From the NCBI GenBank assembly GCA_013288945.1, contig JABDAZ010000009.1, positions 1 through 64,000 of the forward strand: 64,000 bases of DNA, given 5' to 3'. Positions within the stretch are counted from its first letter, which is position 1, and each line of letters opens with the position of its first letter. Origin of the DNA: Bacteroidota bacterium (GTDB lineage: Bacteria; Bacteroidota; Bacteroidia; Chitinophagales; Chitinophagaceae). The notes under the pieces were generated by a model that worked only from the letters and a program-made list of their open reading frames with translations, had not been told where the DNA came from and made no database searches. Of this stretch, positions 35,179 to 43,459 are shown piece after piece. The translations under genes were made by a program, and so were the position numbers.

Positions 35179-35278
35179 ATAAAACTTTAAAGTTTAATTA
35201 ATGTCTTAATAATTCTTAATTAAAAATTATTAATTAATAATTACTCATCATCATCGGCCTCGAAACAAAAGCGTTAAG

Positions 35279-35441
35279 AAAATTTTGAATAAATCCGTTA
35301 AGAATCCGGCGTTGTTTGAGCCATTGGAGATTTACATTAACAACATCTTGCGGCGAGTTTCGCCGGGTTTGGGATTTATTCAAAATTTTTAGTTTTTGTT
35401 TCGCAGCCTTGACTTTTTTTGTTTCTTTTTTGCGTCAAGGC
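35279..35441. repeat. Nested stem-loop element
   Basis: An 18-bp perfect inverted repeat (AAAATTTTGAATAAATCC at 35279-35296 with its complement at 35372-35389) encloses a small CGGCGA/TCGCCG hairpin (35351-35365). A second hairpin GCCTTGAC/GTCAAGGC at 35406-35441 follows. It could be a non-coding RNA, a REP-like element or the relic of a mobile element. Confidence 0.55.
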
Positions 35442-35508
35442 AAAAAAGAAAACACCATGCAACAATTTATTTTAACTTCGGTACACTAATAAATTTCAAA
35501 ATATACAT

Positions 35509-36294
35509 ATGAAAAATTTCATTTCAATTCTCACATTATTAATAACAATCCATTTTTCGCAAGCACAAAATTTCAGCGCATATCAAAAACAATTTTTTAT
35601 AAGATCGAATGATACTTTGCGTTACAGAATTTTATACCCGGAAAATTATAAAAAAGAAAAAGCATATCCATTAATCGTTTTTTTACATGGCTCTGGCGAA
35701 AGAGGAAATGATAATGAAGCACAGCTTTCGCATGGCGGAGATTTATTTTTAAAAGACTCATTGCGTAAACAATTTCCTGCCATTGTAATTTTTCCGCAAA
35801 GCCCTGCAGACAGCACCTGGAACAGGTTTGTAGTTGAAGAACGAGATACAACCGAAGCATTCAACCGCTCATTAAACATACTTGATCTTACAACGCCGGA
35901 ACGATTGGTAAAGTTATTAATGGACAGTCTCGCCGAAAATAAAATCGCAGATAAAAGAAGAATTTATCTCGGTGGACTTTCGCTCGGCGGTTTTGGAACG
36001 TATGATTTGGCCATTCATTATCCTGATTATTTTGCAGCAATATTTCCTATTTGCGGGCAAGCGAATGTAAAATTGTATACGCAAAAAGCAGCTAAAATTC
36101 CTGTATGGATTTCTCACGGTGCATTAGATAATGTAGTTGATCCGCAACCCGACAGAAATTTGTTTAAAGCTTTACAAAACATGAACGCAAAAAACGCGAA
36201 GTATACTGAATATCCAAACGCAAATCATAACAGTTGGGACAATGCTTTTGCAGAACCCAATTTGTTGCCATGGTTGTTTTCTTTTAAAAAATAA
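35509..36294 (+). CDS. Secreted alpha/beta hydrolase (esterase/CE1-like)
   Basis: A 261 aa exported serine hydrolase. The signal peptide MKNFISILTLLITIHFSQAQ precedes a compact alpha/beta-hydrolase fold with the oxyanion region IVFLHGSGERGND, the nucleophile elbow GLSLGGFGTYDLA, the acid in HGALDNVVDP and the catalytic His in NANHNSWDNAF. This arrangement matches poorly characterised esterases near the feruloyl/acetylxylan esterase and polyhydroxybutyrate depolymerase-like groups. A sugar-ester substrate would fit the many glycosidases nearby, but this is inferred. Confidence 0.85.
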   Translation: MKNFISILTLLITIHFSQAQNFSAYQKQFFIRSNDTLRYRILYPENYKKEKAYPLIVFLHGSGERGNDNEAQLSHGGDLFLKDSLRKQFPAIVIFPQSPADSTWNRFVVEERDTTEAFNRSLNILDLTTPERLVKLLMDSLAENKIADKRRIYLGGLSLGGFGTYDLAIHYPDYFAAIFPICGQANVKLYTQKAAKIPVWISHGALDNVVDPQPDRNLFKALQNMNAKNAKYTEYPNANHNSWDNAFAEPNLLPWLFSFKK

Positions 36295-36297
36295 TAT

Positions 36298-36504
36298 ATG
36301 GAGCTAAATGAAAAATTGATTAACCGCGTTCGCGAAATAATTGCAGCAAAAACAAATAATATAGAAGAGAAAAAAATGTTCAGTGGAATGACGTTTATGG
36401 TTAATGGAAAAATGTGCGTAAGCGTTGTAAGCAAACAAAGAATAATGGTGCGGCTTTCACCAGATTTGGTGAATGGTGAATGGAGAATGGTGAAATTGAA
36501 ATAA
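36298..36504 (+). pseudogene. Truncated TfoX N-terminal domain-like gene
   Basis: The first 55 residues match the TfoX/Sxy N-terminal domain well (ELNEKLINRVREIIAAK, EEKKMFSGMTFMVNGKMCVSVV, RIMVRLSPD). Family members usually run to about 100 residues with a further strand-helix part. Here the frame ends after VNGEWRMVKLK, and the codons for that tail are the beginning of a TGGTGAA word-repeat tract. The C-terminal half therefore seems to have been lost and replaced by repeat-derived sequence. It starts 3 bp after the esterase stop. The product may be non-functional or a shortened variant. Confidence 0.6.
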
Positions 36505-36562
36505 TATTTAAAATTGACATTCACGATTCACCATTCACGATTTAACCATTCACTATTCATTA
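36467..36562. repeat. Inverted word-repeat tract (TGGTGAA / TTCACCA)
   Basis: The left half has four near-tandem (A)TGGTGAA words, and the right half has their complements (ATTCACGATTCACCATTCACG, interrupted). The tract spans the 3' end of the truncated TfoX-like frame and the following gap. Confidence 0.7.
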
Positions 36563-36593
36563 AAGAATACATTACATACAAAACAGCATCGTC

Positions 36594-37733
36594 ATGAAAA
36601 ATCCATTATTTTTTGGTTTTTTAATCATAAGCTTTTTTATATTAAGCAGTTTTATAAAAGTTTTTTTTGCAAGGTTAGAAGAACATAAAACATTGCCAAT
36701 AGGCTCGCCGGCACCGGATTTCAGCCTTCCCGGCGTTGATGGAAAAACATATACGCTTGAATCTTTTAGCCAAGCAAAAGTGTTGGTTATTATTTTTACA
36801 TGCAATCATTGCCCCACCGCACAATCGTATGAAGATCGCATGATAAAACTTACTTCTGATTATGCAAATAAAGATGTAGCTGTGGTTGCCATTATGCCTA
36901 ACGATCCGCTTGCATTGCGTTTGGATGAATTGGATTTTTCTGATCTCGGCGATTCATTTGATGATATGAAAACGCGCGCGAAAGACAAGCAATTTAATTT
37001 TCCCTATTTGTATGATGGCGAAACAGAAACTGCTTCAAAAGCTTACGGGCCAATTGCCACGCCACATGTTTTTATTTTCGACAAAGCCCGCAAACTCAGG
37101 TACACCGGGCGTTTCGACGATACAGAAAGCCATGATAAAACACCGCACATTAATGATACACGAAATGCCATCGAAGATTTATTAAGCAACAAAGAAGTTG
37201 AAGTGCCCACTACAAAAGTTTTTGGTTGCTCTGTTAAGTGGGCAGAAAAAAGAAATCTCGTTCAGGAATCATTGGACAAATGGGCAAAGGAACCCGTGCA
37301 TGTTGATACGATTAATGAAGCCGGCATTAAAGAACTTGTAAAAAACAAATCAGATAAATTGCGTTTGATTAATGTGTGGGCAACATGGTGCGGCCCGTGC
37401 ACCGGCGAGTTTCCGGAGTTTGTAAATATGTACCGCATGTACAACGACAGGGATTTTGAATTTGTAAGCATTAGTGCAGATGAACCTGATAAAAAAGATC
37501 GGGTATTAAAATTTTTGCAGAAGCAACATGCATCCAATCAAAATTATGCATTTGGCGAAGGCGATAAATATAAAATGATAGAAGCCATAGACCCCGCGTG
37601 GCAAGGCGCTTTGCCATACACATTATTAATAGAACCCGGCGGCAAAATCGTGTACTCAAAACAAGGCCCAATAGATCCCGCAGAATTAAAAAAGATAATT
37701 GTAAGCAATCACATGATAGGAAGGTATCCGTAA
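36594..37733 (+). CDS. Peroxiredoxin-thioredoxin two-domain fusion protein
   Basis: A 379 aa membrane-anchored or exported protein (hydrophobic N-terminus FGFLIISFFILSSFIKVFF). Domain 1, about residues 35-185, is a redoxin of the AhpC/TSA type (GSPAPDFSLPGVDGKTYTL) with the reactive FTCNHCPTAQ motif (Cys70, Cys73) and a cis-Pro region PIATPHVFIFD. Domain 2, about residues 235-375, is thioredoxin-like with the active site WATWCGPC (Cys266, Cys269) and cis-Pro near LPYTLLIEPGG. The fusion could couple peroxide or disulfide exchange to an internal reductant in the periplasm (inference). Confidence 0.9.
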   Translation: MKNPLFFGFLIISFFILSSFIKVFFARLEEHKTLPIGSPAPDFSLPGVDGKTYTLESFSQAKVLVIIFTCNHCPTAQSYEDRMIKLTSDYANKDVAVVAIMPNDPLALRLDELDFSDLGDSFDDMKTRAKDKQFNFPYLYDGETETASKAYGPIATPHVFIFDKARKLRYTGRFDDTESHDKTPHINDTRNAIEDLLSNKEVEVPTTKVFGCSVKWAEKRNLVQESLDKWAKEPVHVDTINEAGIKELVKNKSDKLRLINVWATWCGPCTGEFPEFVNMYRMYNDRDFEFVSISADEPDKKDRVLKFLQKQHASNQNYAFGEGDKYKMIEAIDPAWQGALPYTLLIEPGGKIVYSKQGPIDPAELKKIIVSNHMIGRYP

Positions 37734-37756
37734 ATTATTAATACAAATATTATTGT

Positions 37757-37812
37757 CCAGGCGATTGAATATCTATTAAGCTTCAGTGGCGTCGCACACT
37801 TGTGCAGTATAT
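37757..37812 (+). repeat. Dispersed repeat, copy D
   Basis: CCAGGCGATTGAATATC, then TATTAAGCTTCAGTG, then the core GCGTCGCACACTTGTGC (one change). It lies right after the thioredoxin-fusion gene and forms an inverted pair with copy E around the metallophosphoesterase gene. Confidence 0.8.
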
Positions 37813-37846
37813 TTTTATGGCAGCGATAAATTATAATATTATTCCA

Positions 37847-38806
37847 TCAGCTAATTTTCAAATGATGATCACTAATTTTCGTGGGAAATTTTGCGGCTAT
37901 TGAATCTGGTGCGTTTTTATATTTTGTGTTTTTGCCTTCAATCGATAATGTACCTTTTGGATCTAAATTTATAAATGCATATAGCGGTTCTTCAAAATAA
38001 AAAGGCTGGCCATCGGCATATACATATGTTGAGCTGTTAATAATAAAATAATGAACACCATTGCGCTCTCCATATCTGTCGTCATGATCGTGGCCCATAA
38101 ATACAGCAGCTACTTTTCCACTTCCGTTTTTTGTTGCATTAAAATTTGCGTCGTCAAAAATTTGCAGTATCTCATCAGCGTTACCGATTTCATTATAAAA
38201 GTCAGTAATAAAAACTGGTTGGTGCATAAAAACAATGACAGGATATTTTGCACTTTCTAAGTCTTGCTTAAGCCATTCCAATTGTTCTTTGTCACTAAAA
38301 TTTCTTTTTGGCGAAGGTGCCGGGCCAAAGTTATCCGTATTATAATCAACCAGGTTTCCATCATCTTGCTTCAAAAAATTTCTATCAATTATTACAAAAT
38401 GAAAACCGTTTTGATCAAAAGAATAATAGCGTTTTTCCATGCCCCACAGTTTCATAATTGTTTCTTTATTGCAGACATCCATATCATGATTGCCAAGCAC
38501 ATGGTATTTCGGGCCATTAAAACGGTTCCATTCTTTCATAATATTTTCTGAACCTTTTGGCCTGCAGAAGTCGCCGCATTGTATTATAAAATCAGGAGAT
38601 GTTTTCACCACTTCATCCATAAAAATTTTCATGCGCATGTCTTCACTTTGTCCGAATTGCAGATGATGCAAGTCTGTTATAAAACCAATGCGCAATGGTT
38701 TTTTGATATAATAATGAGATGATGGAATGGCAAAAATTTTATCAGCAAAAAAACTTGTTCCGATTGTTAAGCCAATCATTTTTATAAATTGCCTTCTGTG
38801 TTTCAT
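37847..38806 (-). CDS. Calcineurin-like metallophosphoesterase, exported
   Basis: A two-metal phosphoesterase with all family motifs: GFITDLHH (D-x-H), IIQCGDF (GD-type), VLGNHDMD (GNHD), IVFMHQPV and FMGHDHDD. The start at 38806 gives the Tat-like leader MKHRRQFIKMIGLTIGTSFF; a Met 14 codons upstream would put it inside the protein. The size of about 319 aa and the Trp/Tyr-rich C-terminal beta part fit the acid phosphatase/3',5'-cAMP phosphodiesterase-like group. The substrate is unknown. The gene is the only one between inverted copies D and E of the dispersed repeat. Confidence 0.9.
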   Translation of the reverse strand: MKHRRQFIKMIGLTIGTSFFADKIFAIPSSHYYIKKPLRIGFITDLHHLQFGQSEDMRMKIFMDEVVKTSPDFIIQCGDFCRPKGSENIMKEWNRFNGPKYHVLGNHDMDVCNKETIMKLWGMEKRYYSFDQNGFHFVIIDRNFLKQDDGNLVDYNTDNFGPAPSPKRNFSDKEQLEWLKQDLESAKYPVIVFMHQPVFITDFYNEIGNADEILQIFDDANFNATKNGSGKVAAVFMGHDHDDRYGERNGVHYFIINSSTYVYADGQPFYFEEPLYAFINLDPKGTLSIEGKNTKYKNAPDSIAAKFPTKISDHHLKIS

Positions 38807-38907
38807 GATATTATTTTGATGCATTGTTAATGATATAAAGTTAGCCATCCAAACCTGTTCCTATCAGCTCACTATATTGTCAAATCATTTTGTTCCATAA
38901 AGCGATG

Positions 38908-38958
38908 CCGTACAAGTGTGCGACGCCAATGAAGTTTAATTGAAAAATTACTGCCGGG
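38908..38958 (-). repeat. Dispersed repeat, copy E
   Basis: Read on the minus strand: CCCGGCAGTAATTTTTCAAT, then TAAACTTCATTG, then the perfect core GCGTCGCACACTTGTAC. The left part matches copy F (CCCGGCAGTTGATTATC). Confidence 0.8.
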
Positions 38959-39009
38959 TTCATAATTTCTTATCTGCAATTAATAGCGCGAAAGTTTTAT
39001 TTTTGATAC

Positions 39010-40185
39010 ATGCAAAACAATAATTTGAAATCTCAATTTTTATTAAACCCGGATATAACGTATTTAAATTTTGGATCTTTTGGCGCTTGCCCGAAACCAA
39101 TCTTTGAAGATTATCAAAAGTGGCAATTGGAGCTGGAGACAGAGCCAGTGCGGTTTATAACGGTTAATGGATTAAAGTATTTAAAACAATCGCGTGAAGC
39201 GCTTGCGCAATATATTAATTGCAATGCGGATGATTTGGTATTTACAACAAACCCATCTTACGCTATAAATATTATTGCAAAAAGTTTTAAGCTGAATGCT
39301 GGAGATGAAATATTAAGTACGAATTTGGAATACGGCGCACTCGACCGCACATGGAATTATTATTGCCAAAAAGCCGGTGCAAAATATGTGCGGCAACCAA
39401 TAACATTGCCGCTTGTTTCCAAAGAAAAAATGATTGAAGATTTTTTTAAAGGATTAACAGAAAAAACACGAGCAATATTTATCGGACAAATAACAAGTGC
39501 AACGGCATTAATATTTCCGGTGAAAGAAATTTGTGCAATTGCAAAAGAAAAAGGCTTGCTTACTATTGTTGATGGCGCGCATGTTCCGGGGCATATTCAT
39601 TTGGATCTGGCAACTATTCAAGCTGATGTTTATACAGGCGCTTGTCATAAATGGATGTGCACGCCGAAAGGTTGTTCCTTTCTTTATGTAAAAAAAGAAT
39701 TTCAAAATTTATTTGACCCGTTAGTAATAAGTTGGGGTTACGAAAGTGCAAGCCCTTCCAACTCACAATTTTTAGACTATCACCAAATGCAGGGCACGCG
39801 CGACTTTTCAGCGTTTCTAACGATTCCGAAAACAATTGAATTTTTAAAAGAAAATAACTGGACTGAAGTTGCTGCGGCTTGCAGAAAAATTGCGCACTCA
39901 AATTATTTGCGTTTTTGCAAACTATTAAATGCAGAACCATTATGCCCGATTAAAGATGAATTTTTAGGGCAAATGTGCAGCACGCCGATTAAAACTGCTC
40001 AACCAGAAAAATTGCACCAGCATCTTTTTGATACATACAAAATTGAAATTCCCGTGATGAAACAAAATGATTTTGTTTGCATCCGTTATTCTATTAATGC
40101 CTTTAATAATCAAAAAGATTTAGACACTTTGCATAATGCGCTTGAAGAAATAATTAAAGACACCGATTTGATAGACGTAAAATAA
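39010..40185 (+). CDS. Class V aminotransferase (isopenicillin-N epimerase-like)
   Basis: A 391 aa PLP enzyme of the class V fold. It begins with the family opening FLLNPDITYLNFGSFGACPKPI. It has the cofactor Asp188 and His191 in IVDGAHVPGH, and the Schiff-base Lys214 in TGACHKWMCTPKGCSF. The wording is closest to proteins called isopenicillin-N epimerase/CefD-like, many of which act on amino acids outside antibiotic pathways. A cysteine desulfurase role is less likely because the long C-terminal Cys loop is absent. A small unknown gene follows 13 bp downstream and is likely cotranscribed. Confidence 0.88.
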   Translation: MQNNNLKSQFLLNPDITYLNFGSFGACPKPIFEDYQKWQLELETEPVRFITVNGLKYLKQSREALAQYINCNADDLVFTTNPSYAINIIAKSFKLNAGDEILSTNLEYGALDRTWNYYCQKAGAKYVRQPITLPLVSKEKMIEDFFKGLTEKTRAIFIGQITSATALIFPVKEICAIAKEKGLLTIVDGAHVPGHIHLDLATIQADVYTGACHKWMCTPKGCSFLYVKKEFQNLFDPLVISWGYESASPSNSQFLDYHQMQGTRDFSAFLTIPKTIEFLKENNWTEVAAACRKIAHSNYLRFCKLLNAEPLCPIKDEFLGQMCSTPIKTAQPEKLHQHLFDTYKIEIPVMKQNDFVCIRYSINAFNNQKDLDTLHNALEEIIKDTDLIDVK

Positions 40186-40198
40186 TTAAAACAAAACA

Positions 40199-40759
40199 AT
40201 GGCACTTGAAGAAATCAAAAAAACAATACAAGGTGAATGGATAAGTATTGCAACAGAACTTCGCCCGAGCATTGCAACGGGAAGTATAAAACCATTTTAT
40301 CTTACACGCAATTTTAAATATTTTGAAGGCGATAAATTTGAACTCGATATCATTAATTCTGCAGATGCAAATGGAAAAATTCAGCTCGCAAAAATTTCAA
40401 TAAAAGGAAATATTATTTGGGATGGCGAACACCCAATTGCACCTGGCGCGCAAAAAGTACATTTTATTGCGGATGAATTATATGAAGTAACTCCATTAAT
40501 ACAAGGTTTTGCAGATGCGATGAACCAGCTTGCCAGCGCGGGTTTCAGCAAATGGAAGGTGAATGGAACACAAAGTATTTTTCAAAAAGCATTTGCACCA
40601 TTTGGCTTAAAAGAAGGACAAATTTTTGGTGAATACGATTTAATTTATGTTATTAATGATATGATGTTTTGGGGTTCGCGCCATGTTGATGGAAGAGGAT
40701 TTGATACACCAGAAAACAGGCCAACGAATTTGCAGATATCTTTGATGAGGAAGAAATAA
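40199..40759 (+). CDS. Hypothetical protein linked to the aminotransferase
   Basis: A 186 aa soluble protein without export signal. It begins ALEEIKKTIQGEWISIATELRPS and then shows alternating strands (FYLTRNFKYFEGDKFELDII, GKIQLAKISIKGNIIWDGEH) and a C-terminal EGQIFGEYDLIYVINDMMFWGSRHVDGRGFD. This resembles a calycin-type beta-barrel. I do not recognise the family with confidence. The close spacing to the aminotransferase gene and the shared terminator suggest a common role. Confidence 0.65.
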   Translation: MALEEIKKTIQGEWISIATELRPSIATGSIKPFYLTRNFKYFEGDKFELDIINSADANGKIQLAKISIKGNIIWDGEHPIAPGAQKVHFIADELYEVTPLIQGFADAMNQLASAGFSKWKVNGTQSIFQKAFAPFGLKEGQIFGEYDLIYVINDMMFWGSRHVDGRGFDTPENRPTNLQISLMRKK

Positions 40760-40778
40760 ATTTTTTAATTATAAAAAG

Positions 40779-40812
40779 TAAAAGCAGGAAGACACACTTT
40801 TCCTGCTTCTAT
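40779..40812. terminator. Bidirectional terminator between convergent genes
   Basis: An AAGCAGGAA/TTCCTGCTT stem has flanking GTAAAA/TTTTTAC tracts. It serves the gene ending at 40759 and the GH9 gene ending at 40834. Confidence 0.8.
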
Positions 40813-40833
40813 TTTTACGACATAATTTTTCAA

Positions 40834-42612
40834 TCATTCATCTTCTTCCGCCATTGCAACAACTGCCTGTAAAAACCACGCTGCGTGCGGAATCCATTGT
40901 TCTGTCCAACGCCATTCATTTCCTTTCGCTTCTGTTTTAAAATCAATTCCACTTCCATCTGCATTACCATCTTTGCCAGTAATTCCATTTGATATTCCAC
41001 CACGTTCTGAACCATGGCCATACATCGAATGCATGTAAGGCACATTCTTTTTTCCAAAGCCATACATAAAACAAATGGAATAAGGATTGCAACCCAATAC
41101 CCACGAGAGTTGTTGTGATGCAAATTGCATTAATGAATCTCTCACGCTTTTATTGACAGGTTTTTTATATAAAAGTTTACCGCCAACAATTGCTGCAGTC
41201 GCTAATGAACCAAGCCGCGCATCTTCACCTTGCCACCACCAACCAGTTTCATTTTCATGCGGAATAAAAAAACCTTCCTTCACTTTATTGTGAATTAAAA
41301 AAGATTGTCGTGCATATCCAAAAGGATTAACAACATCATTTGTAATATTTAAATTATAATCCAAGGCTTTTTTAATAACAGCTAATGTTGCTTCACGCAA
41401 ATTTGTATCTGTTTCTTTTTTTAAATAACGCGCAAGTGCAATAACCGGCAAACCCGCGTCTGCCGCATGCCAGAAAGGGCGCGTTGAATCATTCGCTAAA
41501 AAATATCCAGATGGCGTCATTCTTTTTGCAAAATTATCGGCGCGTTTTCTTGCTTCATTTTTATATAAAATATTATCAGTTGCCATCCACAATTCTGTTG
41601 CGGCCATTAATGCACAGTAGTCATCAATAATATTTTCTTTTCCATCATCATCATATTTTGTGTTATTAATAAGCAAGTGCGCAAACGCACGTTCAGCTGC
41701 ATTCAAATATTCTGCAGAAGTAAAATCGCCATTCTTTTTCCATCTTGAAATTCGCGCAAGCGCTGCGATTGCCATTCCGCCACCTTCACGAAAAGCGCAC
41801 TGGTATTCATTTGTAGTTACACTGTTTGCACGCAAACCAACAACGCGGCGTGCATTTGGATCTTTATTAAAATAGCTGAACACCGTCATGTAAAAATAAT
41901 TTTCATCCGACAACGAACGCATTATATAATCCGCGCCCCACAATGCTTCGCTCGCCATAGAATCTTTTACACCAAGTTGTGTAAGCAAATTCGGAACGCT
42001 TTCTTCCGCATTAATCAACGACCATGTAACTAATGGAATTTGTTGCGGCGACATAAAATTTGCATATGCAAGATGCGAAAAATATTTACTGATATCACCG
42101 GAAGCATCGCACCAGCCGCCGCGCAAATCAACTGTTTTTGTGTTGCCGAAAAGCAGAAGGTGTTTGTCTACAGCCAGCTCCTGTGGCGTGTTTGCGCGTT
42201 GCTTGTTGTAATAATGAATAATAGATGGTATCGTTAATTTCGCCAGCGCATTTTCATCAATTATAAATTCATCAGAAATAATTTGTTCGCCGTTTATTAA
42301 TAAACTTAATTTATAATTTCCCAGGTTTTTTAAAGAAGAAAAATTTGCCTGGTAAAAAAATTTGTCAGCAACCCATTCATCAATTTTCATTGATGCACTT
42401 AAAAAACCTGAAAAAACAATTTCATTTTTTGCATTAATAATATGGAAAGAAATTTTTTCATCCATTTTATTATCCAAACGAACAACTGCAATTTTTGCTG
42501 CGTTCGCATCAAACCCAACCTGGTTAATATAAATTATCGGAGAAGAAAATGATGAAACAGGAATGAAGAAAAAAACAATCAACACAATAATGAAACAAAC
42601 TTTCATATACAT
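40834..42612 (-). CDS. Glycoside hydrolase family 9 (endoglucanase-type) with N-terminal Ig-like domain
   Basis: A 592 aa exported beta-glucan hydrolase (signal MYMKVCFIIVLIVFFFIPVSSFS). Residues 25-120 form the CelD-type Ig-like domain (SPIIYINQVGFDANAAKIAVV). The rest is the (alpha/alpha)6 barrel: GGWCDASGD at 165-173 holds the catalytic base pair Asp169/Asp173, with Cys where most members have Tyr. The late NEWRWTEQWIPHAAWFLQA holds the proton donor Glu571 (or Glu566). The GYARQSFLIHN and YMHSMYGHGSERGG regions match the family. No sorting domain is present. Substrates may be cellulose or mixed-linkage glucans. Confidence 0.9.
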   Translation of the reverse strand: MYMKVCFIIVLIVFFFIPVSSFSSPIIYINQVGFDANAAKIAVVRLDNKMDEKISFHIINAKNEIVFSGFLSASMKIDEWVADKFFYQANFSSLKNLGNYKLSLLINGEQIISDEFIIDENALAKLTIPSIIHYYNKQRANTPQELAVDKHLLLFGNTKTVDLRGGWCDASGDISKYFSHLAYANFMSPQQIPLVTWSLINAEESVPNLLTQLGVKDSMASEALWGADYIMRSLSDENYFYMTVFSYFNKDPNARRVVGLRANSVTTNEYQCAFREGGGMAIAALARISRWKKNGDFTSAEYLNAAERAFAHLLINNTKYDDDGKENIIDDYCALMAATELWMATDNILYKNEARKRADNFAKRMTPSGYFLANDSTRPFWHAADAGLPVIALARYLKKETDTNLREATLAVIKKALDYNLNITNDVVNPFGYARQSFLIHNKVKEGFFIPHENETGWWWQGEDARLGSLATAAIVGGKLLYKKPVNKSVRDSLMQFASQQLSWVLGCNPYSICFMYGFGKKNVPYMHSMYGHGSERGGISNGITGKDGNADGSGIDFKTEAKGNEWRWTEQWIPHAAWFLQAVVAMAEEDE

Positions 42613-42636
42613 TTTTAAAGGATGATTTATTAATAA

Positions 42637-43179
42637 TTACAAACATGCATCGCGCAGCATTTTCATATATTCAATACCTTTTTCGCGCGCAAAATTTATA
42701 TTTCTCTCAGGAATTTTTTCCGGGTCTTTATAATGCTCGAGTGCTTGTTCAATACGTTCTTCACGCAGCAAATGCAACATTGGATAAGGTGCTCTGTTGG
42801 TATAATTTGCTGCATCATTAGCGGGCGAATTTGCAAATTTATATTCCGGGTGAAAACTGGCAACCTGGTAAACGCCTTCATACTTTTGTTTCTTCAATAA
42901 TTTTTCTGCCAGCGAAACAAGATCCAAATAATCATTAAATTTTTTAAACCCATTTGGAAAAATTATAAATGCAGTTTCAATTTTTTCATCTTCATCAAGC
43001 CGCACACATTCATTAATAAAAGTGTACAAACACTCATCGGTTTTAATGCTGTTTTCTATTTTATAAAAAACAGTATTTGCTTTTATTTCACGCGCGGCAA
43101 ACGGGCAAAAGTTGCAGCCAACTACAACATCTGTAATCCATTTTTTTGTTTGATTAATAATATTTTCTTCTGTAGTCAA
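42637..43179 (-). CDS. DUF1415 family protein
   Basis: A 180 aa soluble protein with the family's conserved VVGCNFCPFA motif near residues 20-29 (two cysteines) and the later VYQVASFHPEYKFANSP and YTNRAPYPMLHLLREERIEQAL. The family is found in Proteobacteria and Bacteroidota, and its reaction is not known; conserved Cys and His suggest a metal or redox function. It lies 24 bp upstream of GH9 on the same strand and may share its transcript. Confidence 0.88.
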   Translation of the reverse strand: MTTEENIINQTKKWITDVVVGCNFCPFAAREIKANTVFYKIENSIKTDECLYTFINECVRLDEDEKIETAFIIFPNGFKKFNDYLDLVSLAEKLLKKQKYEGVYQVASFHPEYKFANSPANDAANYTNRAPYPMLHLLREERIEQALEHYKDPEKIPERNINFAREKGIEYMKMLRDACL

Positions 43180-43302
43180 ATGATTTTTGTTAACACGCGA
43201 TTAGCAATAATAAGCAACTCATTAATAAACTAAGGAACCTTTTTTGAATCTATTATTACAACAAAGCAAAACAAAAAAATTATACAACTTAAAATTATTA
43301 CA

Positions 43303-43416
43303 ATGAAAAAGAAGTATTTATTAATCGCACTTATCGTTTCTGTTTTTGCAATTTCATTAAGCGGTTGTTATGTTGAGCGGCCTTATCACCACCATCATTA
43401 TTACCACGGTTATTAA
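43303..43416 (+). CDS. Histidine-rich micro-lipoprotein (37 aa)
   Basis: The frame starts MKKKYLLIALIVSVFAISLS and reaches the lipobox Cys22 (SLSGC). The mature peptide is only 16 residues: CYVERPYHHHHYYHGY, with five His and five Tyr. The classic lipoprotein leader, compact ATG context and a strong terminator 7 bp downstream argue for a real gene. The tail suggests metal (Cu, Zn or Ni) binding at the membrane surface, which is inference. It is too short for normal gene callers. Confidence 0.65.
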   Translation: MKKKYLLIALIVSVFAISLSGCYVERPYHHHHYYHGY

Positions 43417-43422
43417 TAAAAT

Positions 43423-43458
43423 AAAAAAGCCATCACAAATTTGTATGATGGCTTTTTA
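43423..43458. terminator. Bidirectional terminator
   Basis: AAAAAGCCATCA/TGATGGCTTTTT stem with a ten-base loop. It lies between the micro-lipoprotein stop (43416) and the SRPBCC stop (43460), so it is shared by convergent genes. Confidence 0.88.
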
Positions 43459-43459
43459 T

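Larger units (their letters stand above)
34993..35508. other. Structured intergenic region
   Basis: About 515 bp with no coding signal. It contains a diverged inverted tract of GGATATT/AATATCC words (35075-35178), a cluster of ATTAAT palindromes (35196-35240) and a nested stem-loop element (35279-35441). These are listed separately. Confidence 0.6.
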
